Part shown: positions 11,718 to 21,369 of the stretch, in pieces
How positions within the stretch are numbered: position 1 is the stretch's first letter
Layout: each line of letters begins with the position of its first letter
DNA from: Cryphonectria parasitica EP155
Lineage: Eukaryota; Ascomycota; Sordariomycetes; Diaporthales; Cryphonectriaceae
Direction of reading: 5' to 3'
DNA: 64,000 nucleotides
Assembly: GCF_011745365.1 (NCBI RefSeq)
Contig: NW_024468911.1
Coordinates: 3,342,759 to 3,406,758 of the forward strand
Translations under genes and position numbers: made by a program
The notes under the pieces: model-generated
The model's database searches: none
Seen by the model: only the letters and a program-made list of their open reading frames with translations
Told to the model about the DNA's origin: nothing

Positions 11718-12650
11718 CCAGACGACCCCTGTCCGCTGGTATCGTCGAAGCCAAAGCTGATGCCGAACCCAGCCGTGCTCAGCACGTTAAAGGCGATACG
11801 CGTGGTATCCTCCTGCGTCGTCCTCACGTCGCCTCCTTTGCCTTCAGCCTGAGACTTGTGCATCCATGTGCGGCGGGCAGCATCAGCCTGGCGCGCTGAC
11901 TCGTCCCATACCGTCTCGGACACCCTCTCGTTGAAGGGCGGGGCTGTGATGCGGCGGTGGCGCTCCCATGTCTTGTCGTTGGCGGTGACGACGCTGCGGC
12001 CGTAGATGTCGAGGAGTGTGTACTGCTTTGGATTTTTTTTGAACTCGGCGCGGCAGCGCTTCAAGATGTCTTCACAGGCCAGAGGGTCGGCGACTAAGAT
12101 GTAGAGATAGAGAGGGAAGGGTGAGTGAGTCCTATGATATTGGAAGTAAAGAAGAAAACAGAGAAAAAAATGAAGAGAAAGAGAAATAGGAAGGCGGGGA
12201 AGGGATATGACATTGTAGAGGAAGGAACAAGGTCACCACTTGCACATCCAACCACATCATCTCTACAACGTTCCGTTTCTAGAAGAAGAAGACAGACAAG
12301 GCTCTGCTCACGAGCAAAAGTGACAGTGCTCACTCACCAAAAAGCTCTTTATAATCCGGCGTGACGATCCAGAACGCCTTGGACCCAAGCTCCTCATAAG
12401 GCTTCAGCTTCTGCCGCTGGTTCCAGCCGCTGTCGATGCGGTGCACCCACCCATACCTCCCAAACACCCTGAGAAAAAAGCCGCTGAAGAGGATCCAGAT
12501 CGGCGAGGTGATGCCAAAGGGGTGCACCCAGACGGGCAGGCCGGTTCGCTTGGCTGCGATGTAGTTCCGGTAGACGCTGGCGGCGTGCCTGACGAGGTAC
12601 AGCAGGGACAGGGCGAGGAGGGTGGTGAGGGGGTTTGTAAGGAGGGTCAT
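10439..12650 (-). CDS. Cytochrome P450 monooxygenase, membrane-anchored
   Basis: Exons on the minus strand: 12650-12338, 12093-11066, 10999-10439; 633 residues. The N-terminus has a hydrophobic anchor (LLTNPLTTLLALSLLYLV) for the ER membrane. Catalytic landmarks are all present: I-helix oxygen-binding NIAGHDTTANA near residue 405, the ExxR of the K-helix (YEVLRMY) near 449-452, a PERF-like EFRPDRW, and the haem loop FLPWTGGPRVCPGKK with the proximal Cys near 562. The protein is about 100 residues longer than most P450s, partly from low-complexity insertions: a 12-Ala tract encoded by GCT repeats followed by DEDEKANDSNN, a Ser/Gly-rich loop (SERSSSSAGVEGNGG), and a Ser-rich loop before the haem region. 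Intron 1 is 244 nt, by far the longest in the window. Substrate is unknown; no secondary-metabolite core gene lies nearby. Confidence 0.93.
11690..11720 (+). repeat. CAG trinucleotide repeat coding the P450 polyalanine tract
   Basis: About ten consecutive CAG units on the + strand read as GCT codons in the P450 frame, giving an alanine run in the region between substrate-recognition segments. Confidence 0.85.
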
Positions 12651-13158
12651 CCTTTCTGTGTGTGTATGTGTGGATTGGATTGTAAATTGATGGTGATGAT
12701 GATGATGACGATAACGATGACGACAATGGTGATGAAGAGCAGACTTGGTTGCGCTGCGGTGGGTGAGGGAGAAATGAAACACGATGAGACGCAGTGCAGC
12801 GCACAGTCCAGCTCTGCTGCAGTTCAGAAATGGGGACAAGACGGTGATGCAGCGCTTTTGAAATCGTTCTGCATCAAAGTTATTCTGGAACAAAAGAATG
12901 AAAGTCGTACTCGGTTTTCTTGTCCTTGGTAGTTTGTAGCCGTCATAGAGCGCTGTAAGTCTCATGTAAAGTGGATATCGTCAACTCAACTCAACATTGA
13001 TAAATTCGTTGTTTGTTTTTCTTCTTCTTTTCTTTCTTAAACAGTTTACATCATCGCACCTCTCACTCAACCGCTGCAGTGCGTTTGTCTCATCTCTATG
13101 TTTTTATGGGTGGGAGGAGGGGGAAGCCACCGCATTGCACTGTACTGCACTGCTTAAA

Positions 13159-13192
<34 letters not shown>

Positions 13193-14133
13193 ACTACTAT
13201 TACTACTACAACAATGACTACAGTGCTACAACAACGGAGAAAAAAACACCAAACCCGCCCACGGTAGGATACTTGACAACAGCATGACTTGGCACCCTTC
13301 TAAAAGGCGGGGTATGTCGAAGGGCTTGGTTTAAGACGGGTAAATTGGTGTCTTCGTATGCGTGACCAACGAGCAGTGCTCTCCGACGCCCTCCTCCTCC
13401 TTTCCTGCCTGCCAGAGGGGGCTTAGCCAGCGAAAAAGGTCACCAGGTAGAATGCAAGCCACGTACCATCTTCCTAGTCTAGCCAACATATGTTGCAGCA
13501 ACATGATGATGTAAGGCATGGTCCAATTATTGCCGTGCAAATAACACCAGCGGGTAATTTGAAACGAGGTATTGGCTCGATAAATTTGTTCCAAGGTTTG
13601 AACTTGCTGGGCCTGGCTTCGCTCAATCTTGAACCAGATCTCAGCAGCTCATCTATTTACTTCTTCTTCAGAAATCCCCAGAGCTGGCCGCACTGCTCTG
13701 CTCAGATGTACTTGACAAGAGCACATGGGCACGCACTTCATCATCCTGCAATCTGCCCGACTTCTAGCCCATCCTTTCCCAGCCCGCCCCAAAAAATCAC
13801 TCCTGAAAAATGCCCTTCGAGCCTAAAATCAACAACTTGTTTTGTGACTCACATGCTTGGCCAGGCTAAATGGGTACAAGACCTCCTGCTGTGGTCAGCT
13901 CACTAATGTGGCGTCCCGACTGCTCTTCAATATCTCCATTGAACAGTGTTCACTCAAAGCCCCAATCAATCCGATAAGTTGGGTCGCTCTCTTTTGGTAT
14001 CTAGAAGTAAGCACTCGGACACGGATATCCTCTCTGTTGACTTTCCATATCCTCGGGCCGTTTGAATTTCTCCCCCGGTGTGTCGAGTGTCGTTGGTATA
14101 CTACCTACTCATCGCCATCATTCGTACTCCCCA
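12651..14133. other. Intergenic, 1.48 kb, no gene supported
   Basis: Upstream region of the P450 gene and 3' flank of MTR10. Contains a CTG repeat (13161-13200). Short ORFs here have no recognisable content. Confidence 0.6.
13161..13200. repeat. CTG/CTA trinucleotide microsatellite
   Basis: A run of about ten CTG units flanked by CTA/TTA triplets, intergenic, roughly 0.5 kb upstream of the P450 start. Confidence 0.9.
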
Positions 14134-17100
14134 TTATCCATCAAAGTGGAACCTCTTGCCCTCCATCAGGCCCAGCCCATCTCGAGGGGCGACGTGCCGC
14201 CGTCGGTACGTATTAGTAAAGTCCTGAAGCAGCACTCTGACCTGCCTCAGGCCTCCATCATCGGGTTGGGACAGCTTCTCCTTAATCTTGCCGATGAGAC
14301 GCGACGCCTCCACTGGCGTGACGGTGCCTGCGGGTGCTAGCTTGAGGGTGGTCTCCACCCAGGTTGTCGTCTGCGCCGGGAGCAGGGCAAAGAGCTCAAG
14401 CAGCACCCCGCTGCCATCAGCAAAACAGTCCCGAGGGAACGTCATCATCATGCCTGCCAAGATGGCCTTCACCAGTGGCTCGCCTTCTGTCACTAGCAGC
14501 TGCTTCACAGCGGCCTGGATCTGTTGCGCGACCGGGCCCAGCTGCAAGTTTGACGAGGCAGGGTTCGCTCCTCCGTAGCTCAGTAGGTCGCGCAGGAAAT
14601 GGAGGGTTGCCGTCAGGGGGTCACGCTGCTCCAGTGAACTCAGAGAGGAGACGGCGGCCTGGAGGATCGGGGTCAGGAGCGGCGACAGGATTAGTTTCTG
14701 CGGGTAGTAGAGGAGTGCATCCGTCAAGAGACGGTAGAAATCCTCGACTATATCCGGCAGCTCATTGGCCGGTATGTCGCTCATGAATCGGAGGACATTG
14801 GTTGCCTGGTTCTCAAAGAACTTGTAAATGTTCTCTGGGATGCTTTGGTCGAGGTGGTCGCGGTCCTCAGAAAACTCTCTCAGTATCGCGCTTGACGCCC
14901 ACAGGAAGGCCCCCTGTTTCGATGCCGCGAATCCATCTGCAAGCTTATTGGCCAACTGTGGCAGCAGAGGCGTGATGCCCGTCCGATATGAGATGACCAT
15001 GTGCCGCCAACACCTGCAGATTCGCTCACAGATGGGCGGGAAATTCAGGAAGTTGTCCATGACTGTGGATAAGACAGGGAAGACCTCTTGCCAGTACTTG
15101 ACGGCGGGGTCTTCCTGCCCATGTGAAACCAAGGGGACAACATTTTGGACGAACAAAGTGAGAAGCTGGACGTGATCTAGGAAGGGTGTTAGAATACTTT
15201 GGACCATTTGTAGGACACTTGCGCCTCTGAGAGATGTACTTACCAGCCAACGCCAACTTAAGCTTGTCATCTTTGTCGTCAGCAGAGGCCGTGTTAGCCT
15301 TGGCCATCAGCCTGTTGACCAACGGGTCACAGTACAGCTTGAGAAGCTTGTAGACCTCCTCCGGCTTCTGGACGCCCACAACGCTGGCAACTCCCTCGGT
15401 GATCTCCTCTTGACTGATTTCTGGCAGCTTGTCGAGGATCTGGTCGTAGAAGGACTGCAACTGAAGGACCTGATCACTCAGCAAGCTTCTGCAGTCGGTA
15501 CAGAAATACTTGATCGCCACCGCGGCAGCCCTGATGATCTCCTTGGAGTCTGCCTGGAACGAAGTGACGATGTAGTTGAACTGCGGCTGCAGGAACTCCG
15601 GGTGCTCTGCCGTCCACTCGGTGTACCGCCCGAAAACCATGATGGTGGCGAATCGAAGCTTCTCGTGGTTGGGCATCTGCACCAGCAACGGCATTAGCTG
15701 GGGCAGAACGGTGCCCTCGTCTCTGTCCACCATCCGGCCCAGAGCGCGCATGCCGAACACCGGAGCTTCGAGTTCTTGCCAGTGAGGCACCGATGACGCT
15801 GTGGCCTGGCTAGCATACTTGTGCATCCAGACTTTGATCGCCTCAAGCACCTTGTTCAGACAGTCTGAGATACCCAACACCTCACAGCAGTCCTTCAGCG
15901 TATCGCCCATCTCGTGCCTGAACTCCCGGAATTTCTCTTCCTCTTCACGGTCTCCATCAAATAGGTCCAGCTCGTTTCCACTCTCTGATTCGGGGTATTG
16001 CAGGTGCTTGAGGATAACATCCACCAGCTTGGCGAAGACATCATAGAGCTGCATCCTAGCCTCGACGTACTTGTCCAACACCACGTACTGCTTTAGCTCG
16101 TACCAGAATGTAAACGTGTGCCCGATGACGTCTCTGTCCTTGTCTCTTGCGCAGCATTCCAGAATGATCTCGACAAGGGGCCGGAAGTGTATTGGCTCGC
16201 GGGCGATAATCACGGCCCAGGAGATGCCAGCTTCTGCAAAGAGGCGGGTCACTGCCCGGAAAGCCTCGACGTCCTCGTCCTCAGCAGCCTTCTGCATCCG
16301 AGCTCTTATCTCAATTATCCGTGGCAGGAGGATCTGAATAGTCTCAACATTGTCATCGACATCCCGTGTCTCACGGCACATGGCCCCAAGACAATCGGCA
16401 GCGGCCTCCAGACAGTCGTCGCTTGCCAGAGCGTTGATAACAATATTGAGCAGGGCAGAGCTGACAACAGCGGAAATGGGAACTTCTCGCAGCCATGAGG
16501 TGATGCATTCCATCAGTTGTGGGTTGCAGGCAGCAGCTTCTGTCGACTTGTTAAAAAAAAATAGAACGAGGGTTTATTGCGGCGGTTTTGTCGAGATATC
16601 ACAAACCTGATGTCTGGGCGTAGTTGATGAGGATATTGACGACTTGCTCAGCGTTGTCGGTTAATAGTTCGGTCGTTCTCTCCGTGAGCTCGTCTTCCTG
16701 TCATCCCAGCTGGATTAGATATTGTACCGTCCTTCAGGATACCAACAGAAGGTCGTCGGGGCGGGTGGTCAGGTCGTCGCCGGGCGATCCACATACAGAG
16801 AGGTTAATCTTGCGGCCTTCGGTCACCTCCTCGGGAAGCACTCTGAGGAAATCCAGGATGGCTGCATGGCTCTGCACTTCGCTTCCAAGCGCTGCAACCA
16901 CGGTGGGCAAGACATCCTTCCAGGTCCTCATCTGTATTGCCAGAATGGCCAGGCAAACACAGAGCTGCACTCGGACTGGCCTGGGTCCTGCAGCGAACTT
17001 TTTCAGGAGCAGCAGAAGCTGGTCACGGAGAGCAGACCAGTCACTCTCAGGAACCTGAGTGGTAAGGTCATATGTGATCTGGCCCGGAACAGTCAGCCAA

Positions 17101-17441
17101 GCTTCTTATTTACGGTGCGATGAGTGTTTTCTCTGCACGCAGTATGTACCTTTCCCTTCAGCGTTGTCGCGGCGAACAGTGAGGCTTCGGCATCGGCGGT
17201 CGATTGGAGGATGGTAAGGGTCGTCGTCCAGGCGTTATTCTTATTGAGAGAAAAGGCATTAGCAGCGCGATCATGGCCAGACGGGAATTACCAATGTAGA
17301 CATCCTCCTTACCGATTTTTGGAACTTGCCAAGGTAGTCCATGGCAGCTTTCTTCTTGTCAGGCTCCCCGCCGCGCATGGTTGTCATGGCCGCCAGAATC
17401 GTCTCTGGGGCGAAGGAGTCGGGGGCGCCATTCGCAGCCAT
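14134..17441 (-). CDS. MTR10: Importin-beta family nuclear transport receptor Mtr10 (Kap111/transportin-3 type)
   Basis: Six exons on the minus strand: 17441-17313, 17239-17150, 17078-16797, 16697-16607, 16539-15244, 15176-14134; 976 residues, the usual length. Mtr10 carries SR-like mRNA-binding proteins into the nucleus and takes part in tRNA traffic. Family text is clear: TILAAMTTMRGGEPDKKKAA and DYLGKFQKS at the N-terminus, LFAATTLKGK then ITYDLTTQVPESDWSALRDQ, VLPEEVTEGRKINLS, CITSWLREVPISAV, and FPPICERICRCWRHMVISYR near the end. The rest is a helical HEAT-repeat array without low-complexity inserts except a short acidic loop (LFDGDREEEEKFREF). Intron 1 uses an unusual AATAAG acceptor, supported by frame and by SNNAWTTTLTILQS following. 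I chose the Met at 17441; another in-frame Met at 17465 would add eight residues. Divergent from the Sm protein E gene. Confidence 0.95.
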
Positions 17442-18340
17442 CTTGATATGCTGCGCGTGCGACACTCGAAGCCGTCAGGAGTATGGTCGGAGAGTAGGGG
17501 CGGCGTTGGACGTTTGGACGTTGTGGGGCGGGGGGGGGCAGCAAGGCTGCCTGAGGGGTGGGAGAGAGGCGCAAAGCAGAGCAGGAATTCGGTCGGGACC
17601 TGATGTTGCCGCACAACAAGTGCTTGCCTGAGCTGGTGTTAAAGGCGCTGGGTACGATGAGTATTAGGTGGTGAGAAGTGGAGGATGAAAGGGTCGTTGG
17701 CATGTAAATTCGCCAAACGGATATTTGGTGTTTTGAGAGAGGATCAGATTGCCCCTCCTACGGCAGCAAACAAACGTCAGTCAGGAAATTCAGGCTCACT
17801 AACGATCTGCCACCACAGCGGCAGAGCAGGTGCGGACTTAGGCTGTAGTAGACCCCTGTCCCCTGTCAGATAATAGAAACAAGAACTTTCGTAAATGGAA
17901 GCGCGGCACCCTGATATTTACACTTGGCAGACAGAATAAGAATAAGAATAAAAAAGTCATTTTGTTGGAAGAAAGACTTCAAACAGTCTCTTATGAACTC
18001 TCCTTTGTATGCGAACATGAATTGTCTAATTCTAATAGCATTTGTGCTCTTTCTGTGTTGAACAACTGAGAAGAGTTCAAGGCTGAGCCTGCAATGGGGC
18101 GTGCAAGGGTTGTGTTAGCGCTACCAAGCCCCGGCAGGCAACTGAGACGCCAACTGAAGAAGCTCTGTGAACTCGCGACCGCAGAGCGCGACACGGGCTC
18201 AAGTTTCCTCATGCCGCAAAGACCAACTTGTTTGACTGCCACCAATCGACACAAAGCTTCCAGACACCACAGCTCGAACAACCCACGGTTATTCCTTTGA
18301 AGTTTCATCACTTGTGTCCGCCAGCCGTACCGCCGCGATC
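17442..18340. promoter_or_regulatory. Divergent region between MTR10 and SME1
   Basis: 899 bp between two divergent starts, so it must hold both promoters. A nine-G run lies near 17528-17537. No third gene is supported. Confidence 0.5.
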
Positions 18341-18757
18341 ATGACTGGACGAGGAGGCGGTGGTGGCCGTCGCGTTCTTCTACCCCCGATCAACTTCATC
18401 TTCAAACTGCTTCAGCAGCACTCGACCGTGCAGATTTGGCTGTACGAGCAGGTACATCATCTCCAAAAATACATTGTGTGCTACGAAACTTCCACTGACT
18501 CGTATTCATTTGATCAGCTTGCCATCCGCATTGAGGGAAAGATCCGAGGTTTTGATGAGTTCATGAACCTGGTGGTGAGTAGTCCTTACTGATCTAGATT
18601 GTGCTTCCTTGGCTGACATTGATGTGTGAAACAGATTGACGATGCGGTCGAGGTGCGGCAGGTGACGAAAACGAATGACAAGGAGACGCGGAGGGATCTG
18701 GGCCAGATCCTTCTGAAGGGCGACAATGTGTCTCTGATCCAGAGTCTGTCGGGTTAG
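18341..18757 (+). CDS. SME1: Small nuclear ribonucleoprotein E (SmE), spliceosome core
   Basis: Exons 18341-18451, 18518-18574, 18635-18757; 96 residues. SmE is one of seven Sm proteins forming the ring around U1, U2, U4 and U5 snRNAs. The sequence reads [19 protein letters not shown], then [17 protein letters not shown] and [19 protein letters not shown] (Sm1 motif with the conserved FDEFMNLV), and IDDAVEV, then the Sm2 part [16 protein letters not shown]. Both introns fall at codon boundaries (GTACAT...ATCAG, GTGAGT...ACAG). The Gly-rich N-terminus is common in fungal SmE. It is convergent with the 5-formyl-THF cyclo-ligase gene with 190 bp between stop codons. Confidence 0.97.
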
Positions 18758-18947
18758 GTCTACACCATGCGAAACAAGGAGTAAAAGTTTAAGCGTCGGG
18801 GACCTGCGCATATGGTTTCCAGGAACGCGGAGAAGGAGAAGAGAGAGATGGAAGACCATACCATCGATCACCGTGTGCGGTCTAAGAGTTCCGAGGAAGG
18901 TCGGCCGGGGGGAAAAATAAGGAGGGGGGGCATTTTTGGACTAGGAT

Positions 18948-19772
18948 TCAGTCTATTTGATCTGGTACGACTGTTTTCCCGTCCCCCAAGATCAGTCCAT
19001 GGAGAGGCTGGTCCAGAGGTCCAACAGGGACCTCTTCATTTTCGGAGGTTAAGAACTGCTCTCTGAGGCCGAGGCCGTAGAGCGATACTGAAGGTCTCTT
19101 CACGTCTAATTCCTCCAGCTTCTCAGCATACCGTTCGAGAAATAAATCATAGAAACCTCTTCCATGTCCCATCCGTCTGATTTCGTTTGAGTGAGGAGCA
19201 ATATCGAAAGCCACACCCGGCATCAGGATGAGGTCTAAAGTCGCCTTCTCAGATTGGTGCTCATCAGGGCCGCCCAGTATTCTCTGCCTCTGATGGACCG
19301 TGGCGGGATCTATGCTTGGGATACCCCATTTATCCCTCTTAAGGGACTCATAATCTCGGACATCCTTTAGCCGCACCATATCCATGACCCTAGAAGGTAT
19401 GTCTGGGTTTGATGGGAGGGGCGACTTGTGCAGATAGGGGACGAACACATGCTTCCCTGAGGCGAGCGCATGCCTCACGACCTCGTCTGTCTGGACCTCC
19501 GCCGAGGGCATGGACAGAAACACGCTGATGCGACTTGCGTCGACATATGGCTTGAAGCCCAACAGCGCCTTGTGGATGGTATGGCCTATAAAAAAAAGAT
19601 AAGGATCCTTACTCGGTGCGACCAGTAGAAGTATTCGGCCTGGTCTGGGATACGTACTCTGCTCCTTTATGGACTCCTGCGGAAGGGAAGCTAGCCTCTG
19701 CTTCATGGCAGACCGCAACTGTTGCTTTGCGGCAAACAGAGCGGCGTTCATCTCTAGTTCCTCGCCGCTCAT
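18948..19772 (-). CDS. FAU1: 5-formyltetrahydrofolate cyclo-ligase (5,10-methenyl-THF synthetase)
   Basis: Exons 19772-19658 and 19585-18948 on the minus strand; 250 residues. The enzyme converts 5-formyl-THF to 5,10-methenyl-THF using ATP, returning stored folate to the one-carbon pool. Evidence: N-terminal KQQLRSAMKQRLASLP, ISVFLSMPSAEVQTD in the central part, DLILMPGVAFD, and the ATP-loop RRMGHGRGFYD, the family's (R)xGxGxGYYD signature with Phe for the first Tyr. The 72-nt intron (A|GTACGT...TTATAG|GC) contains no stop and is a multiple of three, so the unspliced frame stays open. Splicing gives KEQSHTIHKALLGFKPYVD, as in relatives, while retention would add 24 hydrophobic residues. A second folate enzyme lies at 44.4 kb, unlinked. 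Confidence 0.93.
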   Translation of the reverse strand: MSGEELEMNAALFAAKQQLRSAMKQRLASLPQESIKEQSTYPRPGRILLLVAPSKDPYLFFIGHTIHKALLGFKPYVDASRISVFLSMPSAEVQTDEVVRHALASGKHVFVPYLHKSPLPSNPDIPSRVMDMVRLKDVRDYESLKRDKWGIPSIDPATVHQRQRILGGPDEHQSEKATLDLILMPGVAFDIAPHSNEIRRMGHGRGFYDLFLERYAEKLEELDVKRPSVSLYGLGLREQFLTSENEEVPVGPLDQPLHGLILGDGKTVVPDQID

Positions 19773-21369
19773 CTGTGCGACGACGGCGTGGATGTAGCAA
19801 GAAGCTCGGGTGGCGGTGAAGACAGCGCCGAGATCGCAGAGTCAGAGCGCCGGCTCCTGCAAGACATCAAGATCGAAATTTCGTAGGGCTGACGATAGTA
19901 GAGCTCTGTCCCCCTCTCTCTTTCGCTCTTGTGCCCACAGGCTCAGGACGGGGTCGTGGTCGGGAAAGGCCTTGGAAGCGTGATATTGTAGCGGCAAGAG
20001 CGCAAATTGAAATTTATGCCTTGGATATTTCTGGAGCGTCTAACTCCACTGTCTTTTTCCTTCGCGATTATCTCCGTCAGCTGATGTGCGAATGACCCTG
20101 CTGCAAGTTCTGCCGACCGCGCTCTAAAAGCACCTGACGGCTATTGGGTGTCAGGTAGAATCCCATGAAGAGGTCGTCCGGCTCTCCATACAAAGCTTGG
20201 ACCTTTTGTTTACTGTGGAGGAACAGCCCGCGGAGCAAGGTTTTAAAGTTTGGGTCTGGATATCTTATCAGATCCAGAATGATCAGTGGCCCTTCCCGCT
20301 GCCCCTGAGCCCTGAAGGCAGTCTCTGCTGGGCCATCCTGTGGTCTATGCTGCATGCGGCATGACGCATCTAAAGTCATGCATGTTTGGGATACCCTGTC
20401 GTGAGACTCGTCTTGCCATTCGCTATTGCCGCCGGCATATCCCAATAACGCCTAAGTCGGCATGCAGCAGAAAATTAAGAGGCACGGAATTTCACCTACT
20501 ACTCGTCAACTTGACTCGACCACTTGGTAGTAGCGGGGTGAACTTCTAAATCTGGAAGAGTGAGAGAGAGGGAATGAAGAAGGAAGGGGGGGGGGGGGGT
20601 TAAGAAAAAGAAGAAAAGAACCGCTTTCCACTCGCCCGAAAACGTTTTCCAACCCACGTTTTGCAATTCTGCAGCAATATCCACCAAAATATGCAAATCC
20701 TTCTGCATATCAATCATTTTGTCCTGAGCACGTCTTGATTTCTGTCATCTCTCTGTGCAACCATCACATGCACTAGCAGCTCTACGGGCAGGTTACACAG
20801 CCTGACAGCCCATCGACCCTTCCGTCATATAGTAGTAGTATAGGCTGCAATCATCTCGCCTCGTTCCGAACCCTGGTCGCGGCTAGCATAGGTCGAGCAA
20901 AGGCTACAGGTGCGCTCCGATCTACGCAGCTGTTCTTGTACCACGGTACACCGGCTTGGTCGCCCACGCGGCCCCTCCTGGTTTTCGTCTTCGAACTTGT
21001 GGGCGGGTGGCACGGTGGGTGGATGGTGTCCACTTTGGTGGTCAATCTGTCCATCATTTTTTCTTTACCTGCAGACTCCCGAAACTCTCTCAGATCAGCC
21101 GCCCAGAGACACTTGACGACTATCAGAGGTTCTCTGTGCAGGCCTCGTGCCACCTGCTACGACTAGCCGCGCGCTCTCTCTCTCTCTTGCTCCTTGCAAC
21201 ATCCACTATCTACGTCTACGTCTATGCCTACGCCTACGCCTACGCCTCGCCCCTGCCTATGCATGCACCTGTCCTCGAGTGGGGCGTTCCCATGCTAGAT
21301 CATCGTATCACCGGATCAGATTAGATCTTTTGCTCCAGTCGTCAGTTGCCCGACGTGGGCTTGTCGCTT
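19773..21369. other. Intergenic, 1.6 kb, divergent upstream of FAU1 and the OPT gene
   Basis: Holds a 12-13-G run (about 20587-20600) and a TACGYC hexamer repeat (21209-21246). A 122-codon ORF on the minus strand (20445-20077) has a stretch that could be protein (LLRGLFLHSKQKVQALYGEP), but I find no family, no start context and no support, so it is not called as a gene. Confidence 0.5.
21209..21248 (+). repeat. CTACGY-type hexanucleotide repeat upstream of the OPT gene
   Basis: Six consecutive near-identical units alternate TACGTC, TATGCC and TACGCC, about 125 bp before the OPT start, probably in its leader. Confidence 0.8.

Noticed and set aside
10439..17441. Secondary-metabolite cluster around the P450
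   Set aside because: Neighbours are an importin and a tRNA synthetase; no polyketide, peptide or terpene synthase, and no pathway regulator.
20077..20445. 122-codon minus-strand ORF between FAU1 and OPT genes
   Set aside because: Partly protein-like, but no family, start context or transcription clue; kept only as a note in the intergenic entry.
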